10,364 nt of DNA from JBOFHT01 sp051649785 (GTDB taxonomy: Archaea > Methanobacteriota > Methanobacteria > Methanobacteriales > Methanobacteriaceae), in contig JBOFHT010000042.1 of assembly GCA_051649785.1 (NCBI GenBank), positions 1 through 10,364 on the forward strand, given 5' to 3'. The position numbers and the translations under genes were made by a program. Positions 1 to 6,746 of this stretch are shown here, piece by piece (position 1 is the stretch's first letter; every line of letters starts with the position of its first letter). Below the pieces are notes generated by a model. The model made no database searches and was not told where the DNA came from. It was given only the letters and a program-made list of their open reading frames with translations.

Positions 1-245
1 GGTTTAGAAACCCTTTTTTATTAATAGAAAGATTTTACAAATGTATTATAATAAACCAACTAATTATACTATACTAATAATAAGATTAGCCACTGGAAAA
101 TCAATATTATACTACCTCCAAATCTAAGGGGCTATAAATATTGAAAAGAGTAATTAAAAGAACAAGTATTAGTAGTTAGAATGATAATTAGAATAATAAC
201 TCTGAAACTGCCACTAATAATCTATTTCCTATTGCTATTAGCAAT
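1..245. other. Intergenic AT-rich stretch, no gene seen
   Basis: No open frame of useful length appears on either strand. On the minus strand there is a strong Shine-Dalgarno-like GGAGGT (complement of 114-119), but the nearest possible start downstream of it (TTG) opens only an 11-codon frame, so it is either chance or the relic of a lost gene. The stretch is the 3' flank of the membrane protein gene that ends at 246. A gene could enter from beyond the left edge, but nothing here supports that. Confidence 0.6.
231..245 (-). terminator. Short hairpin directly after the membrane-protein stop codon
   Basis: ATTGCT, a 3-base loop and AGCAAT form a perfect 6-bp stem that begins one base past the stop codon of the minus-strand gene. 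No long T-run follows on the minus strand, so it is not a classical intrinsic terminator. It could be a 3'-end stabilising hairpin or chance in AT-rich DNA. Confidence 0.25.
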
Positions 246-1625
246 TTATGAGTTATTATTATTAGAATATTTACAATTATATTTGCCATTAAACACATAA
301 TAAATAATTAAAATAATAGTTATAACGTAAAATAACCAAACAACAATGTCAGTGTAACCAGTTTCAATCCAAACAAGTGTATGAGCAAGAATAATGGCAT
401 AAAATGCTGTCATAAAACCATTTACTCTTTTTTGAATCATGTGAGCTAATTTAAGTATAAATCCAATTATAAACATAACAATAGCTAAAAAAGCAGACCC
501 GAAGTCAAGAAGGGGTGGGCCAAAAATAGTTGAAGTAGTAGAATGACTTTTAGCTAAAACAACACTTCCAACAAGTTCACGTGGATCAACTGACTTGAAA
601 AAACCTGTAATAGTGTAATAGACTAATTCACCATTAGTTGCACCAATGAAATTAGTAGCTCGGTCAAAAATACGAAGAGTGTAAGCTGCCCTATATGAAA
701 TTAATTCCAGGGGATTTAGTGTCCAATTCTGCCATTCAATAGCGTGAGATGAAATAAAGCCTACAACTATTAACATTATAAATAATATAAGTGCTAAAAC
801 CCCAAAATATCTGTTTTTTATATTTTTAGTATAATATAAAGCTATTATCCCACTTAAAAGGATTACAGTAGGAGTAGTACGATAACCTGTAAGTGCAAAC
901 AAGCCAATTCCAAAAATAAACAGAAGATAGTAGATTTTACTTTTGTGATTAGTGAAAAACGAATTTATAGCTTTTCCAGAGCTGTAAACAATGTAACTAC
1001 CTGGAGAGCAGAATTGTTGATTATCACTATATTTTACATTATCTGTGTTATTAGAAGAAGAATTATTACCTGAAATGTTTTTATTGTTAATTTCATTATT
1101 ATCATTAACATTGATATTAGTATTAGTAGTATTATTAGTATATTTAGCTAAAAGAATAGTTATAGGGGGTAAAAAGAAAATATATGAAAATAACCAAAAT
1201 TTAGTAGCTGCATTCGCTTTTAATACACCACTAAAAAGAGGAATTCCACCTAAATTAATTAGATTAATGATTTGGAGAATAATTCCTAAAATAGCTAGGA
1301 ATAAAACAAAATATTCAATATTAGCACTAAAATTAGGAAATATACCTGTAACTGTTTTTGTATCTGTTTCTACGCCAGTTCCAGTTTTATTAATATTATT
1401 ATTAACCTTATTTTTAATGAATTTAATATTAGGAATGAAAAGTCCAGCTAAGAAAAATAGTGTGCCAATTCCAATATAAATATAAAGGTTGATTGTGTAA
1501 TTAGGAAGTAAACCTGGTTTAATAAAAAATATTGGAATAGAAATTAGAATATAAGCTATTAAAGCTACAATGAAAATAAATGGATTGAAAATATCTATTT
1601 TTTTATTAATAAAGCTTAAACTCAT
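246..1625 (-). CDS. Polytopic membrane protein, oligosaccharide repeat unit polymerase-like
   Basis: A 459-residue integral membrane protein with about ten or eleven hydrophobic segments, at roughly residues 12-35, 46-64, 104-125, 142-160, 231-248, 250-266, 273-292, 376-395, 404-420 and 426-446. A GYRTTPT motif (about 247-253) at the start of a helix, a long loop at about 293-375 and a late FGPPLLDFGSA segment (368-378) resemble Wzy/EpsG-type polymerases that join lipid-linked oligosaccharide units at the outer face of the membrane. This assignment rests on topology and motif style only. Two loops are low-complexity: about 72-95 and a strongly Asn-rich stretch at 162-204. The ATG at 1625 is preceded at 8 bases by GGGG, a weak ribosome site. 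The gene lies 69 bp downstream of cfbB on the same strand and may share its transcript. It could instead be another glycan-related transporter or polymerase. Confidence 0.55.
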   Translation of the reverse strand: MSLSFINKKIDIFNPFIFIVALIAYILISIPIFFIKPGLLPNYTINLYIYIGIGTLFFLAGLFIPNIKFIKNKVNNNINKTGTGVETDTKTVTGIFPNFSANIEYFVLFLAILGIILQIINLINLGGIPLFSGVLKANAATKFWLFSYIFFLPPITILLAKYTNNTTNTNINVNDNNEINNKNISGNNSSSNNTDNVKYSDNQQFCSPGSYIVYSSGKAINSFFTNHKSKIYYLLFIFGIGLFALTGYRTTPTVILLSGIIALYYTKNIKNRYFGVLALILFIMLIVVGFISSHAIEWQNWTLNPLELISYRAAYTLRIFDRATNFIGATNGELVYYTITGFFKSVDPRELVGSVVLAKSHSTTSTIFGPPLLDFGSAFLAIVMFIIGFILKLAHMIQKRVNGFMTAFYAIILAHTLVWIETGYTDIVVWLFYVITIILIIYYVFNGKYNCKYSNNNNS

Positions 1626-1694
1626 AAAACTAGCCCCAAATTATTTATTATTTAATTTATTACTTAATTTACTTTTAATTTTGCTTTTATTAAT

Positions 1695-3191
1695 TTAATA
1701 AGTTTCCTCAGCTACATTCCTAGTAAAGTTAGAAGCAAAATTAGGGTGAGAACATGCATGAATATGAATATAATTAGCTAAAGTATTTTTAATAATAATT
1801 CCATCTTTAGAATTAGCTATTCCACGACCACGAGTAATATTAAATCCGAATTTAGCATTTTGGTCTGTATTAAGTTTAGAGTAATGGAATTCATGTCCAC
1901 GGAACTCTTCACCAGATTTAGTAATAAGGGTGTCATGGTTTGCTATAGCTTTTACATAACTAAGACCCTGGACTTTATTAGTCATTTGAGAGGAGTAAGG
2001 AATAGCAGAAACCATTTTATTATTGTCAATAGATTTTGATAAGTAAATAAGGCCACCACATTCACCATAGATATGTTGACCATTATTATGAAAGCTATTA
2101 ATAGATTTAAGCATAGATTTATTATTAGCTAGTTCAGATGCAAATATTTCAGGGTATCCACCACCAATATACAATGCATCAACATCAGGGACTTCATCAT
2201 CATTTAATGGGCTAAATTTAATAATTTTAGCATTATTATCTTCAAGTGCTTCAAAATTTTCCTTATAATAAAAGGTAAAAACCTCATCATATGCTATACC
2301 AATTTTTACAGGTGATTTATTAGTAGTAGCCCATAATTCTTTTTTATCATAATTATTAGCTAGATTATCGTCATTAGTACGATTAGAGGAATTATTAGTA
2401 ATAGTATCATTAATATTAATATTGTTAGTATTTTTAGTAGTATTGAAAGTATTGGAAGTATTGATATTAGAAACATTATAATTATTAGCATCGTTAGCAT
2501 TACTAGAACCATTTTTCATAATATCTTTTAATTTATCAAGGTCAATGTTATCTTTTACAACATTGCCCCATAATTCTATATTATTTATTATATTATCACG
2601 TTCAAGAGCTGGAACAAGACCAAGATGACGTTCTTCAACTTCTAATTTATCACTACGAGGTATTCCACCAATTACATCAGTATTAGTAAGAACTTCAATA
2701 GCTGTTTTAGTTTTTAAATAGTGTTTTTTATTTTTAACTTTGTTAAGAATAACCCCTGCAATATTTATACGGGGATCTAAGTTCTTAAAACCAAGAACTA
2801 ATGCTGCTGCACTTTTAACTAAGCTACGACTATTAATAATAAGAACCACAGGTGCATTAAGAGCTTTAGCTACAGAAGCTGTGTTACCAACATCACTAAT
2901 TGGACTAATTCCTTCATAAAGACCTCTAACACCCTCAATAATAGCATATTTAGCATTTGATATATTCATAGCACGTTTATATGTAGCTAATATTTGCCAA
3001 TCACTCATAAAAAAGGAATCAAGATTTCTAGATTGATTATTAGATGCCATAGTATGATAAGTTGGGTCAATATAATCTGGACCGACTTTAAAAGGCTGAA
3101 TCTTAGTTTCCTCTGAAATTGCCTTTATTATACCTGTAGAAATTGTTGTTTTCCCTACAGCACTACCTGTACCTGCTAAAACTACTTTCAT
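1695..3191 (-). CDS. cfbB: Cobyrinate / Ni-sirohydrochlorin a,c-diamide synthase (CbiA/CfbB)
   Basis: A 498-residue two-domain amidotransferase. It converts the a and c acetate side chains of a tetrapyrrole to amides using ATP and glutamine. In methanogens this family acts on Ni-sirohydrochlorin (coenzyme F430 synthesis) and/or cobyrinate (cobamide synthesis); sequence alone does not separate the two. The N-terminal dethiobiotin-synthetase-like domain (1-225) has the P-loop GTGSAVGKTT (7-16), the VGPDYIDPTYH signature (36-46) and EGVRGLYEG (86-94). The C-terminal class I-like glutaminase domain (about 294-498) has GGGYPEIFASELA (343-355), the nucleophile Cys378 in YGECGGLIYLS, RGHEFHYS (431-438) and His476/His478 in YIHIHAC. 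Between the domains, residues 226-283 are a long Asn/Thr/Ser-rich linker, which helps make the protein longer than typical relatives of about 450-460 residues. The start matches the family N-terminus, which begins just before the P-loop. No clear Shine-Dalgarno is visible. Confidence 0.88.
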   Translation of the reverse strand: MKVVLAGTGSAVGKTTISTGIIKAISEETKIQPFKVGPDYIDPTYHTMASNNQSRNLDSFFMSDWQILATYKRAMNISNAKYAIIEGVRGLYEGISPISDVGNTASVAKALNAPVVLIINSRSLVKSAAALVLGFKNLDPRINIAGVILNKVKNKKHYLKTKTAIEVLTNTDVIGGIPRSDKLEVEERHLGLVPALERDNIINNIELWGNVVKDNIDLDKLKDIMKNGSSNANDANNYNVSNINTSNTFNTTKNTNNININDTITNNSSNRTNDDNLANNYDKKELWATTNKSPVKIGIAYDEVFTFYYKENFEALEDNNAKIIKFSPLNDDEVPDVDALYIGGGYPEIFASELANNKSMLKSINSFHNNGQHIYGECGGLIYLSKSIDNNKMVSAIPYSSQMTNKVQGLSYVKAIANHDTLITKSGEEFRGHEFHYSKLNTDQNAKFGFNITRGRGIANSKDGIIIKNTLANYIHIHACSHPNFASNFTRNVAEETY

Positions 3192-3250
3192 AATTATACT
3201 TGTTTTTAACTATTTATTAAGTTTTTTATTATGGTCCTATAATATTTTAT

Positions 3251-3280
3251 AATAGATATTAATTTAATAGATATTAATTT
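3251..3280. repeat. Perfect tandem 15-bp duplication
   Basis: The unit AATAGATATTAATTT occurs twice head to tail with no mismatch. It lies about 60-90 bp upstream of the cfbB start codon, where a regulator could bind on adjacent faces of the DNA. It could also be neutral slippage in AT-rich DNA. Confidence 0.75.
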
Positions 3281-3357
3281 TAGTATAAATTATTATGATT
3301 ATTATTATAATTAAATCATACGCTAAAAAATTAAAATTAATAAGTTTTAACTTATGG

Positions 3358-3392
3358 GTAAAATTATAGAGAGAAGTAAAATTATAGGGAGA
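3358..3392. repeat. Direct repeat, 17-bp unit with 18-bp period
   Basis: GTAAAATTATAGAGAGA (3358-3374) and GTAAAATTATAGGGAGA (3376-3392) differ at one base. They lie 85-120 bp upstream of the radical SAM start and carry more G than their surroundings, which suggests a paired operator site. No regulator is identifiable. Confidence 0.65.
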
Positions 3393-3450
3393 TTTATTTG
3401 GAGAGCTATAAGTAGAATATTACTTACAGAATGCTCTTAGGAAAGTTTTA

Positions 3451-3459
3451 TTATAAATA
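3451..3459 (+). promoter_or_regulatory. TATA box candidate for the radical SAM gene
   Basis: TTATAAATA lies about 25 bases before the ATG at 3478, which would place transcription initiation at or next to the start codon. There is no Shine-Dalgarno in between. Together these suggest a leaderless or near-leaderless mRNA. Confidence 0.45.
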
Positions 3460-3477
3460 AGAAACATAATATAATCA

Positions 3478-4602
3478 ATGAATATCTTGAAAAAGATGCA
3501 GGTTTTAAGCGATTCTGCACAATTTGACCTTTGTGATTGTGTAAACCATGTTGAGCCTACTAATAGCTCTAGCCCAAACCTTCCAGGAATTTATCACACA
3601 AGTGCTTCTGGTTGTTCTATTCCAATATTTAAAGTTTTAATGACAAATAATTGTCAAAATGACTGTAAATATTGTATTAATCAAAGTAAAAGAAGTTTCA
3701 CCCGTATTACACTCGATCCAGAGTCACTTACAAAAGTATTTCTAGATTATTATAATAAAAATTATGTTAATGGGCTATTTTTAAGTTCGGGAATTTCAGG
3801 AAGCATTGATGACTCTATGGAAAAAATAGTTGAAGTAGCTAGATCTCTTCGTCTTGACCATGGATTTAAAGACTATATTCATTTGAAAATATTGCCTGGA
3901 ACTTCAAAAGACTTGATTAAGCGAGGAATGGCCTTGGCTAACAGAGTCAGTATTAATATTGAAGCAGCTACTAGTGATGGTTTAAGTGAGCTTTGTTCTA
4001 CAAAGGATTATAATAAAGATATTCTTAAAAGAATTACTTGGGTTGATAAATTAAAGGAAAAGAACCCACAATTAGCTCCATCAGGACATACCACACAATT
4101 TATTGTAGGGGCTACAAATGAAAGTGATAGTGAGATATTAGACCGTGTTAGTTCTCTTTATAAAAAAGTAGACCTTAAACGTAGTTATTTTTCACCATTT
4201 AATCCAGTTGAAGGCACTCCTCTTGAAAAAAAGGAAGAATGTAATGAAAAAAGAGCATTACACCTGTATAATAGTGATGCATTAATAAATAGCTATAATT
4301 TTAAGTTAGATGAATTCGCATTTGATGAATCTGGCTTTTTATCACTTGAAGGTGACCCTAAATATTTAGCTGCAAAAAACAATATTGAAGAACATATAGA
4401 ACTTAATTCAGCTAGCTATCAAGAACTTATTAGAGTTCCTGGAATTGGACCTGTAACAGCTAAAAATATTATAGCTAGTCGTGGAAAGCAAGCTATTTTG
4501 GATATAAAAGATTTAAAGAAGTTAGGTGTTATTGTAAATAGAGCAGAACCATTTATTAAGTTAAATGGCTCACATCAAAAGTCTCTTGAGTTTTTCTCTT
4601 AA
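3478..4602 (+). CDS. Radical SAM protein with C-terminal helix-hairpin-helix, putative DNA modification/repair
   Basis: A 374-residue protein. The radical SAM cluster motif CQNDCKYC gives Cys59, Cys63 and Cys66 (CxxxCxxC), which would bind a [4Fe-4S] cluster and S-adenosylmethionine. GLFLSSGI follows, as expected for the first strands of the barrel, and the barrel runs to about residue 300. The C-terminus (about 309-345) is a helix-hairpin-helix with the hairpin VPGIGPVTAKNI (320-331), a non-specific DNA-binding fold. The start (MNILKKMQVLSDSAQFD) and the layout match the family named 'putative DNA modification/repair radical SAM protein', often found beside a uracil-DNA-glycosylase-like gene. 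That partner is absent here. The actual reaction is unknown. Additional cysteines Cys19, Cys21 and Cys46 sit ahead of the main motif. It is transcribed divergently from cfbB and convergently with the next gene. Confidence 0.85.
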   Translation: MNILKKMQVLSDSAQFDLCDCVNHVEPTNSSSPNLPGIYHTSASGCSIPIFKVLMTNNCQNDCKYCINQSKRSFTRITLDPESLTKVFLDYYNKNYVNGLFLSSGISGSIDDSMEKIVEVARSLRLDHGFKDYIHLKILPGTSKDLIKRGMALANRVSINIEAATSDGLSELCSTKDYNKDILKRITWVDKLKEKNPQLAPSGHTTQFIVGATNESDSEILDRVSSLYKKVDLKRSYFSPFNPVEGTPLEKKEECNEKRALHLYNSDALINSYNFKLDEFAFDESGFLSLEGDPKYLAAKNNIEEHIELNSASYQELIRVPGIGPVTAKNIIASRGKQAILDIKDLKKLGVIVNRAEPFIKLNGSHQKSLEFFS

Positions 4603-4610
4603 AAAAACAA

Positions 4611-4626
4611 ATTTATAATTATAAAT
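4611..4626. terminator. 16-bp palindrome in a convergent gene gap, possible bidirectional terminator
   Basis: ATTTATAATTATAAAT is a perfect palindrome filling most of the 27-bp gap between two converging genes. An A-run (4601-4607) and a T-rich stretch flank it. Its position suits a shared terminator, but the stem is pure A/T and weak. Confidence 0.35.
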
Positions 4627-4629
4627 ATT

Positions 4630-5244
4630 TTATAAATCTTCAAATAAAGCCCAAATTTCCGGATACTTCTCTTTAATAGCTTCATCAATAAGTGTTGAAG
4701 ATTCTTTACTTATACTAAATTCTGGTTTTGTTTTTCTAAGATATCTTAAAACAGCAGCTGAACGAGCTGACCAAAGAGTTATTCTCGGATTTTCAGCTAT
4801 AATTTCAAGAACATCTTCTTTACTTTTAAGTTCTAGCTCTGATAAAATTAGTTTTTTATCAGTATCCATAGAATCTTCCGTAGCTACAGTCTCTGAGCTA
4901 TTTACCATTGGAGTATCAGTAAAATTGTTATCAATTTCTTCTAATGTTTCTTCTTCAACATTTTCTACTTTAGGCTCTTCTATTAGTTCTTCCTTTATTT
5001 CTAATTCTTTAGATGATGGTGTGGTTTTATCCACTTCTTCTTCAGCAACCATATCTTCTTCAGGAGATTTTTTCTCAAAATATTCTTTTTCAGAAGGAAT
5101 ATCTGCTATTACTGGTTCATCTTTATCATTGTCTAAAAGTTCTTCTAATGATTTTGACTCTTTTTCTTCATTGATAATTGGGATTAATGAGTCTAATCCT
5201 CTTCCAAGACTACTTCTTACTTTAATTGGTTTCTTTTTTGCCAT
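4630..5244 (-). CDS. ParA-partner candidate: ParB-like N-terminal tail on a small acidic protein
   Basis: A 204-residue protein in three parts. Residues 1-24 are basic and carry SSLGRGLDSLIP (11-22), closely like the extreme N-terminus of bacterial ParB/Spo0J (typically LGRGLxALI), the peptide that binds ParA/Soj and triggers its ATPase. Residues 25-129 are very rich in Glu, Asp, Ser and Lys and look disordered. Residues 130-204 form a compact, probably helical domain with ENPRITLWSARSAAVLRYLR (151-170) and KYPEIWALF (193-201), presumably the conserved functional part. The ParB CTPase motifs and helix-turn-helix are not present, so this is not a standard ParB. The gene lies 69 bp downstream of parA on the same strand, has its own ribosome site (GGGGAT, complement of 5248-5253), and is probably co-expressed with parA. 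I infer a ParA-activating adaptor that may bind DNA through its C-terminal domain. That domain is not one I recognise. Confidence 0.6.
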   Translation of the reverse strand: MAKKKPIKVRSSLGRGLDSLIPIINEEKESKSLEELLDNDKDEPVIADIPSEKEYFEKKSPEEDMVAEEEVDKTTPSSKELEIKEELIEEPKVENVEEETLEEIDNNFTDTPMVNSSETVATEDSMDTDKKLILSELELKSKEDVLEIIAENPRITLWSARSAAVLRYLRKTKPEFSISKESSTLIDEAIKEKYPEIWALFEDL

Positions 5245-5248
5245 GTTA

Positions 5249-5255
5249 TCCCCTT
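5249..5255 (-). promoter_or_regulatory. Ribosome binding site of the ParA-partner gene
   Basis: The minus strand reads AAGGGGA a few bases before the ATG at 5244, a usable Shine-Dalgarno. It supports this start, which is also the one that places the LGRGLDSL tail near the N-terminus as in ParB proteins. Confidence 0.6.
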
Positions 5256-5313
5256 TCTTATTTTTAATCCATTTAATTTGTTTATTATTTTTACTGTTAA
5301 TTTAAATATTGAT

Positions 5314-6093
5314 TTATTTATTATCCTCATCCCTGTCTAATAGCTCTTTGGCTAATTTTAAATATGATACAGAGCCTCTACTTTCTCTATCATAAATTAT
5401 ACAAGGTTTTCCATAACTAGGAGCTTCTGCTAGCTTGATATTCCGAGGAATAACTGTTTTGAATATGTATTCCCTATCACCAAAGTATTTTTTAAGTTCT
5501 GCATAAACTTCCCTACCTAATTTTGTTCTAGCATCATATAATGTAACAGCTATCCCTTTAATTGGTGTAGGACTTTTTAATCTCTCTTCAACTAAGTCTA
5601 TAGTATTCATTAAATCAGCTAATCCTTCAAGAGAATAGAATTCTGCTTGTATAGGAATTATAATACTATCAGATGCAACAAGGGCATTAAGTGTAATAAT
5701 TCCAAGAGAAGGTGGAACATCAATAATGATATAGTCAAATATTTTCTTTACTTTAGATAGAAGTGACTTTAAAACAAGATGGTGGTTTTTCTCCTTACTT
5801 AATTCAACTTCAACACCACTTAAAGAGATATTACTAGGTAAAATATACAAATCCTTAATCATTGTAGATATAACTGCTTTTTCAATAGCTACTTCACCAC
5901 TAATAACTGAATAAACAGTTTCTTTAATTCCTCTTTTATCTATTCCAAAGCTAGTTGTTGCATTAGCTTGAGGATCCATGTCAACAATTAAAACCCTTTT
6001 TCCAAGAGTTGCTAAAGAGGCGGATAAGTTAACAGCAGTTGTTGTTTTACCACATCCTCCTTTTTGATTAATTATAGCTATAATTTCTCCCAT
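5314..6093 (-). CDS. parA: ParA/Soj-family chromosome partitioning ATPase
   Basis: A 259-residue deviant Walker ATPase of the usual length for chromosomal ParA/Soj. It has the signature Walker A KGGCGKTTT (11-19) with Lys11 and Lys16, the Walker A' VLIVDMDPQAN (34-44) with Asp40, and the Walker B YIIIDVPPSLG (121-131). PIQAEFYSLEGLADL (147-161), Arg189 in DARTKLG and VIPRNIKLAEAPSYGKP (214-230) are the usual late Soj motifs, including basic residues used for non-specific DNA binding. Family members dimerise on ATP, coat the nucleoid and pull a ParB-parS complex along it. There is no N-terminal helix-turn-helix, so it is the short type rather than the P1/F type. It is immediately preceded by the heptad array and followed by the ParB-tailed partner gene. 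The ribosome site is weak (GGA about 8 bases before ATG). Confidence 0.92.
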   Translation of the reverse strand: MGEIIAIINQKGGCGKTTTAVNLSASLATLGKRVLIVDMDPQANATTSFGIDKRGIKETVYSVISGEVAIEKAVISTMIKDLYILPSNISLSGVEVELSKEKNHHLVLKSLLSKVKKIFDYIIIDVPPSLGIITLNALVASDSIIIPIQAEFYSLEGLADLMNTIDLVEERLKSPTPIKGIAVTLYDARTKLGREVYAELKKYFGDREYIFKTVIPRNIKLAEAPSYGKPCIIYDRESRGSVSYLKLAKELLDRDEDNK

Positions 6094-6124
6094 ATTATCA
6101 TTCCAGGTTTTAAATTATTTTTTA

Positions 6125-6278
6125 TTAGTTAAATCTCGATAATTAGTAATTATTACTTAAATCTAAGTAGTTAAATCTTATTAATTAAAAGTTATCATTC
6201 ATTAGTTAAAGCTTAATAATTAACACTTATTGCTTAAACATGACTAGTTAAATCTTATTAATTAAAAGTTATTATTTG
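6125..6278. repeat. Higher-order duplication: two 77-bp blocks of 11 heptads
   Basis: Blocks 6125-6201 and 6202-6278 agree at about 63 of 77 positions and keep heptad order. They include an identical 28-base run (6168-6195 and 6245-6272). The block is an exact multiple of seven, so the array appears to grow by in-phase duplication. Confidence 0.8.
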
Positions 6279-6530
6279 TTAGTTATAAGTTATGTGTTAT
6301 TAATTAATTAGTATAACTTATTATATATAAATTATAAATTATATTTTATAGGATATATCTTATAACTAATAATATATATGTTCTAAGTTATAAAGTTTAT
6401 CTTATTAATTATTTCTTATTAATTTTAAGATATCAATTATATCTAATTACTTATAATATATTAGTTATTATTTATAAATGTTTAGTTATAAGTATTTAGT
6501 TAAAAATTATAAATAATAACATATAAAGTA

Positions 6531-6663
6531 TTAGTTAAATAGTATTACTTATATATTTTTACTTATAACTTCTTAGTTAAATCTTATTACTTAGATATTA
6601 TTCATTATAATATATTAGTTAAATATTATTAATTTTAAGTTAATACTTATAACTTATTAGTTA
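6531..6663. repeat. Higher-order 42-bp spacing of TTAGTTA (six heptads)
   Basis: TTAGTTA recurs at 6531, 6573, 6615 and 6657, exactly 42 bp apart. The second heptad of the first three blocks begins AAT in each case. 42 bp is four helical turns, so these four units lie on the same face of the DNA. Confidence 0.75.
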
Positions 6664-6746
6664 TAACATAATAATAAAAATAGAACAAATAGAAATAAAA
6701 GTGAAATTAGCCAAAAAATAAAAATTTAATAAAAAAAATAACTAAT

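Larger units (their letters stand above)
3192..3477. promoter_or_regulatory. Divergent promoter region between cfbB and the radical SAM gene
   Basis: This 286-bp gap must hold the promoters of two divergent genes. It contains two short tandem repeats (annotated separately) and several TATA-like words. No small gene is evident. Confidence 0.5.
6111..6670. repeat. Unbroken array of 80 degenerate heptamers (consensus about TWANTTA), candidate centromere
   Basis: Cutting the sequence into 7-mers from 6111 gives 80 units with no insertion or deletion. By hand count, 53 of 80 end in exactly TTA. All ten copies of TTAGTTA (starting at 6125, 6202, 6279, 6461, 6482, 6496, 6531, 6573, 6615 and 6657) lie in the same phase modulo 7. 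Position 4 is the variable base: of 71 G or C bases from 6125 to 6670, 46 fall on it, where about 10 are expected. Other common units are AATCTTA, TTAATTA, TTACTTA, TAAGTTA and TAACTTA. The array fills the gap between parA and cdc6, starting 17 bp from the parA start codon, so it should also contain the parA promoter. Seven is not a multiple of three and stops are frequent, so this is not coding DNA. Contiguous heptads are the known form of the pSM19035 parS bound by omega. A role as centromere or operator here is inferred. Confidence 0.92.

Noticed and set aside
113..119. Strong minus-strand Shine-Dalgarno GGAGGT
   Set aside because: Only an 11-codon TTG frame follows it, so it does not support a gene. 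A decayed gene cannot be excluded.
1045..1479. 144-codon open frame on the plus strand
   Set aside because: It lies antisense to the membrane protein gene and is open only because that gene's Asn-rich and hydrophobic codons read as Leu/Val/Ile on the other strand. It has no family resemblance.
4630..5244. Annotation as a full ParB
   Set aside because: Only the first two dozen residues resemble ParB. The CTP-binding motifs and the central helix-turn-helix are missing.
4925..5305. 126-codon open frame on the plus strand
   Set aside because: It is antisense to the acidic linker of the ParA-partner gene. The Ser/Phe-rich product is the mirror of GAA and GAT codons.
6111..6670. Explanation of the heptad array as simple AT-rich drift or a decayed coding region
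   Set aside because: Composition alone predicts fewer than one TTAGTTA per strand here and no shared phase. Other AT-rich gaps in the window (9297-9604, 10082-10364) lack the phase. A 7-bp period does not fit codons.
6111..6670. CRISPR array
   Set aside because: There are no long identical repeats separated by unique spacers, and the unit is 7 bp and contiguous.
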